In this document: one piece after another, positions 22,582 to 24,426 of the stretch
Layout of the letters: each line of letters starts with the position of its first letter
Numbering within the stretch: the stretch's first letter is position 1
Assembly (NCBI GenBank): GCA_028527945.1
Contig: JAQQAK010000382.1
Coordinates: 1 to 24,426, forward strand
Source of the DNA: Spirochaetaceae bacterium
Lineage (GTDB): Bacteria; Spirochaetota; Spirochaetia; UBA9216
DNA length: 24,426 nucleotides
Direction of reading: 5' to 3'
Notes under the pieces: model-generated
The model's database searches: none
Told to the model about the DNA's origin: nothing
The model's input: only the letters and a program-made list of their open reading frames with translations
Made by a program: the position numbers and the translations under genes

Positions 22582-23962
22582 TTATTTTCTCCATCTCATG
22601 TTCTGCGATTTTACTTTCGTAATAACCTAAATTTTTAATAGCAATAATCTCTGAAAAATAATTATAAGCCGCGGAGTCCATACCTCTGGACTTATATAGT
22701 TCTGCTATATAAAAAAGAAGGCGCTTTTGAAGGTTTTTGTCTTCTTCATCCTGAATAAGTCTTATTGCGTAAGCATCATAACCAGTTTCTATAAATGAAC
22801 GCATTAAATGATAATAAATATTTCCAACAGGAATCATATCTCTAAGTTTCTTATAGTATTTCATAGAGTCAGCCCGGCTTTCATTTTTCTTCAGTTCAGC
22901 AACTGCGGACATTGCAAGATAAGCATATTCCTCAGGCTCATACTTAAAAGCCTTTTCAAAAGCCGTCATACTGCCATCCCAATCATCAAGCATAAAAAGT
23001 GCTATACCAAGAGATGAATACACAAAGTAATAATCTGGTTTTAGTTTTATTATTTTACGATAATCAGCAACCGCTTCTTTAAGCTTGCCCATATCATTAT
23101 AAATTCCTGAGCGGAAGACATATGGATAAAACTCTTCAGGCTTCAATTCAATGGCTTTATTAAAATCTTCAAGAGCACCGTCACGGTCTCCAAGCTTAAC
23201 AAGTCTAAGCCTTCCACGGTCAAGGTAATGCCAATAATAATCCGGTTCAAGCTCTATAGCTGAACTCATATCAGCTTCAGCGCCTTTGTAATCTTTAAGG
23301 GCTGACCTTACACTGCTTCTGTCAAGGAAAGTAAAAGGATCTGAAGGATCTATTTTTACTGCAAGATCCAGATACGGCTCTGCCTCCTTATACTTCTCTT
23401 GCCTAATTAAAACTGTCCCCAGCCCTGTAAGCGCAATTATATTATCAGCATCTGAATCAAGAGCCTTTTTATACAAATCTGAAGCTTTATCAAGTTTTTT
23501 ATCCTGTAAATAAAGACTTGCTCTTACCGCGAGAGCTTCAGAATGAGCCGGATTGCATTCAATAGCTTTCTCAAGCTGTTCTTTTTCTTTATCAATATTT
23601 CCACGAAGCCCGGAAATAAGCGCCAAATTAAAATAAGCATCAGCATTATCTGGTGATTGAGAAAGAATAGAATTAAGCTTGTCTTCTGCTTCATCATATT
23701 TACCGGCAGAAATTAGAAGCCCCGCATAAGCAATTGAACTCTCAGGAGAGTCATCCTTTATTTTATCAAATTCTTTTACAGCATCTTCAGCGTTGCCGTC
23801 ATTTATATATTTTTCTACAGTAGAATAAACCTGCTCTGGTTTATTTGGAGTAATTTCTTCTGGCTTTTCAATAGGTTTTTCTTTAGTTGTGACACATGAA
23901 AAAAACAAAACAGAAACAATACCAATCAACACAGGTATTGCGGCTGAACCTTTACATTTCAT
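22574..23962 (-). CDS. TPR-repeat lipoprotein
   Basis: A 462-residue lipoprotein with signal MKCKGSAAIPVLIGIVSVLF and lipobox FFSC, then a lysine/proline/glutamate-rich linker. From about residue 45 to 400 it is a run of some nine to ten tetratricopeptide repeats, for example AYFNLALISGLRGNIDKEKE, PYLDLAVKIDPSDPFTFLDR and YPYVFRSGIYNDMGKLKEAV, each with the alanine/glycine and PxD/PxE spacing of TPRs. Such proteins act as scaffolds in the envelope; the partner is unknown. GGGAGGA lies about four bases before the ATG. It overlaps the TraB-like gene by 8 bp (TPR gene upstream), so the two are translationally coupled, which suggests related work at the membrane. Confidence 0.88.
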   Translation of the reverse strand: MKCKGSAAIPVLIGIVSVLFFSCVTTKEKPIEKPEEITPNKPEQVYSTVEKYINDGNAEDAVKEFDKIKDDSPESSIAYAGLLISAGKYDEAEDKLNSILSQSPDNADAYFNLALISGLRGNIDKEKEQLEKAIECNPAHSEALAVRASLYLQDKKLDKASDLYKKALDSDADNIIALTGLGTVLIRQEKYKEAEPYLDLAVKIDPSDPFTFLDRSSVRSALKDYKGAEADMSSAIELEPDYYWHYLDRGRLRLVKLGDRDGALEDFNKAIELKPEEFYPYVFRSGIYNDMGKLKEAVADYRKIIKLKPDYYFVYSSLGIALFMLDDWDGSMTAFEKAFKYEPEEYAYLAMSAVAELKKNESRADSMKYYKKLRDMIPVGNIYYHLMRSFIETGYDAYAIRLIQDEEDKNLQKRLLFYIAELYKSRGMDSAAYNYFSEIIAIKNLGYYESKIAEHEMEKINE

Positions 23963-24038
23963 TATTCCTCCCTAAGAAACAAATATACATAAAATTAAAA
24001 AAATGATAAATACTGGTGTATCTTTCAAAACTTAGAAA

Positions 24039-24044
24039 ATTATA
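24039..24044 (-). promoter_or_regulatory. -10 box candidate for the TPR/TraB operon
   Basis: A perfect TATAAT on the minus strand, 77 bp upstream of the ATG at 23962 and just beyond the stop of the CcdA-like gene at 24066. No good -35 hexamer lies 16-18 bp upstream. No terminator is seen between 24066 and 23963, so read-through from the upstream gene is equally possible. Confidence 0.3.
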
Positions 24045-24065
24045 CAAGAAACTCACTTAATAATA

Positions 24066-24426
24066 TTAATAAATAAGCATAAGGACAGCGAATGCGATAA
24101 ACAAAAAGCCTGTCAATATTTTTATTAAACCAAGACGTTTTTGAAATATTATAGTAATTTTCTCTGAAGACGCGCCAAAATATACCAGAACAAAAACAAT
24201 AGCAAGCGGAATTATAAACGCTACATTATATAAAGCGAGATAGGTATAGCCTGTAGAGGCTTCTCCAGTTTGTATAAGATAAGTAATAGTTGGAAAATAT
24301 ATTTGGCCGGTACATCCAAGTTCAAATATTGAGACAAGAAAACCCATTATTATAGAACTTCCGACAACCGCAGCAGATCTGCTTCGAACTCTTATTGTTG
24401 TACGCATCCTTTTTTTAATATTATCC
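24066..24426 (-). CDS. CcdA/DsbD-like thiol-redox membrane protein, C-terminal part
   Basis: The frame is open from the window edge, reading IILKKRMRTTIRVRSRS before the first hydrophobic segment, so the ATG at 24407 is probably internal and the gene starts outside. About 120 residues with three to four membrane segments are visible. FELGCTGQIYFPTITYLI is the conserved helix of the CcdA/DsbD transmembrane family, with the second redox cysteine in GCTGQ; the first should lie in the missing part. Such proteins move electrons from cytoplasmic thioredoxin to outside thiol proteins, for cytochrome c maturation or disulfide reduction. This identification is by motif; the family is broad and the partner is unknown. 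Confidence 0.7.
   Translation of the reverse strand, partial: DNIKKRMRTTIRVRSRSAAVVGSSIIMGFLVSIFELGCTGQIYFPTITYLIQTGEASTGYTYLALYNVAFIIPLAIVFVLVYFGASSEKITIIFQKRLGLIKILTGFLFIAFAVLMLIY

Noticed and set aside
1..24426. CRISPR arrays, tRNA or rRNA genes, riboswitches, phage genes
   Set aside because: No regularly spaced repeats, cloverleaf-like segments, conserved riboswitch cores or phage structural genes were seen on either strand by eye.

Overview
The window reads as a stretch of chromosome from a low-GC, didermic spirochaete, probably Treponema- or Spirochaeta-like. This is an inference, from several signs: a sugar-binding protein whose signal peptide ends in the spirochaete-style ASGGQE; several lipoproteins with loose lipoboxes (VISC, FISC, FFSC); PEGA-domain, TPR and TraB/PrgY proteins; and a cyclophilin-FKBP double immunophilin. 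No phage, plasmid or CRISPR sequence was seen. The only mobile DNA is a decayed insertion sequence near the left end.

Layout. (1) 1-613: the first 9 codons of a minus-strand gene leaving the window, a palindromic operator candidate, and a 436-bp internally deleted IS30-type element that keeps both terminal inverted repeats. (2) 614-4168: an MFS-like transporter with a C-terminal HEAT-repeat region, convergent with a pyrimidine-nucleoside phosphorylase. (3) 11562 down to 4305, minus strand: a six-gene operon for uptake and processing of an unidentified glycoside, in the order binding protein, two permeases, ATPase, GT4 glycosyltransferase, TIM-barrel glycosidase-like protein. It has a good promoter, a hairpin in its leader, an attenuator-like hairpin after the binding protein and several stem-loops before the ATPase gene. 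(4) 11820-14442, plus strand: a CsgG-like/PEGA protein, then a lipoprotein gene broken by a frameshift, then a relic of an FG-GAP repeat. (5) 16634 down to 14511, minus strand: a divergent PAP2-type protein and an enlarged thymidine kinase-like protein. (6) 16722-19954, plus strand: a membrane-anchored MTH1-like Nudix protein, D-3-phosphoglycerate dehydrogenase and the double immunophilin lipoprotein, closed by a strong terminator. (7) 20061-21380: radA. (8) 24426 down to 21388, minus strand: a partial CcdA/DsbD-like membrane protein, a TPR lipoprotein and a TraB/PrgY-type membrane protein.

Together, thymidine phosphorylase, the thymidine kinase-like protein and the MTH1-like Nudix protein suggest nucleoside salvage and nucleotide-pool cleaning, although they are not in one operon. 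The remaining genes cover sugar uptake and the cell envelope. The most striking observations are: three promoters placed so that the predicted transcript begins at the start codon (leaderless mRNA); an internal ribosome binding site and ATG in the double immunophilin gene that would give a form without signal peptide; the membrane-anchored, zinc-ribbon-containing MTH1-like Nudix protein; and the IS30 relic, which has the form of a MITE. Several starts were moved to fit Shine-Dalgarno spacing (4168, 9319, 10241 and 17702).
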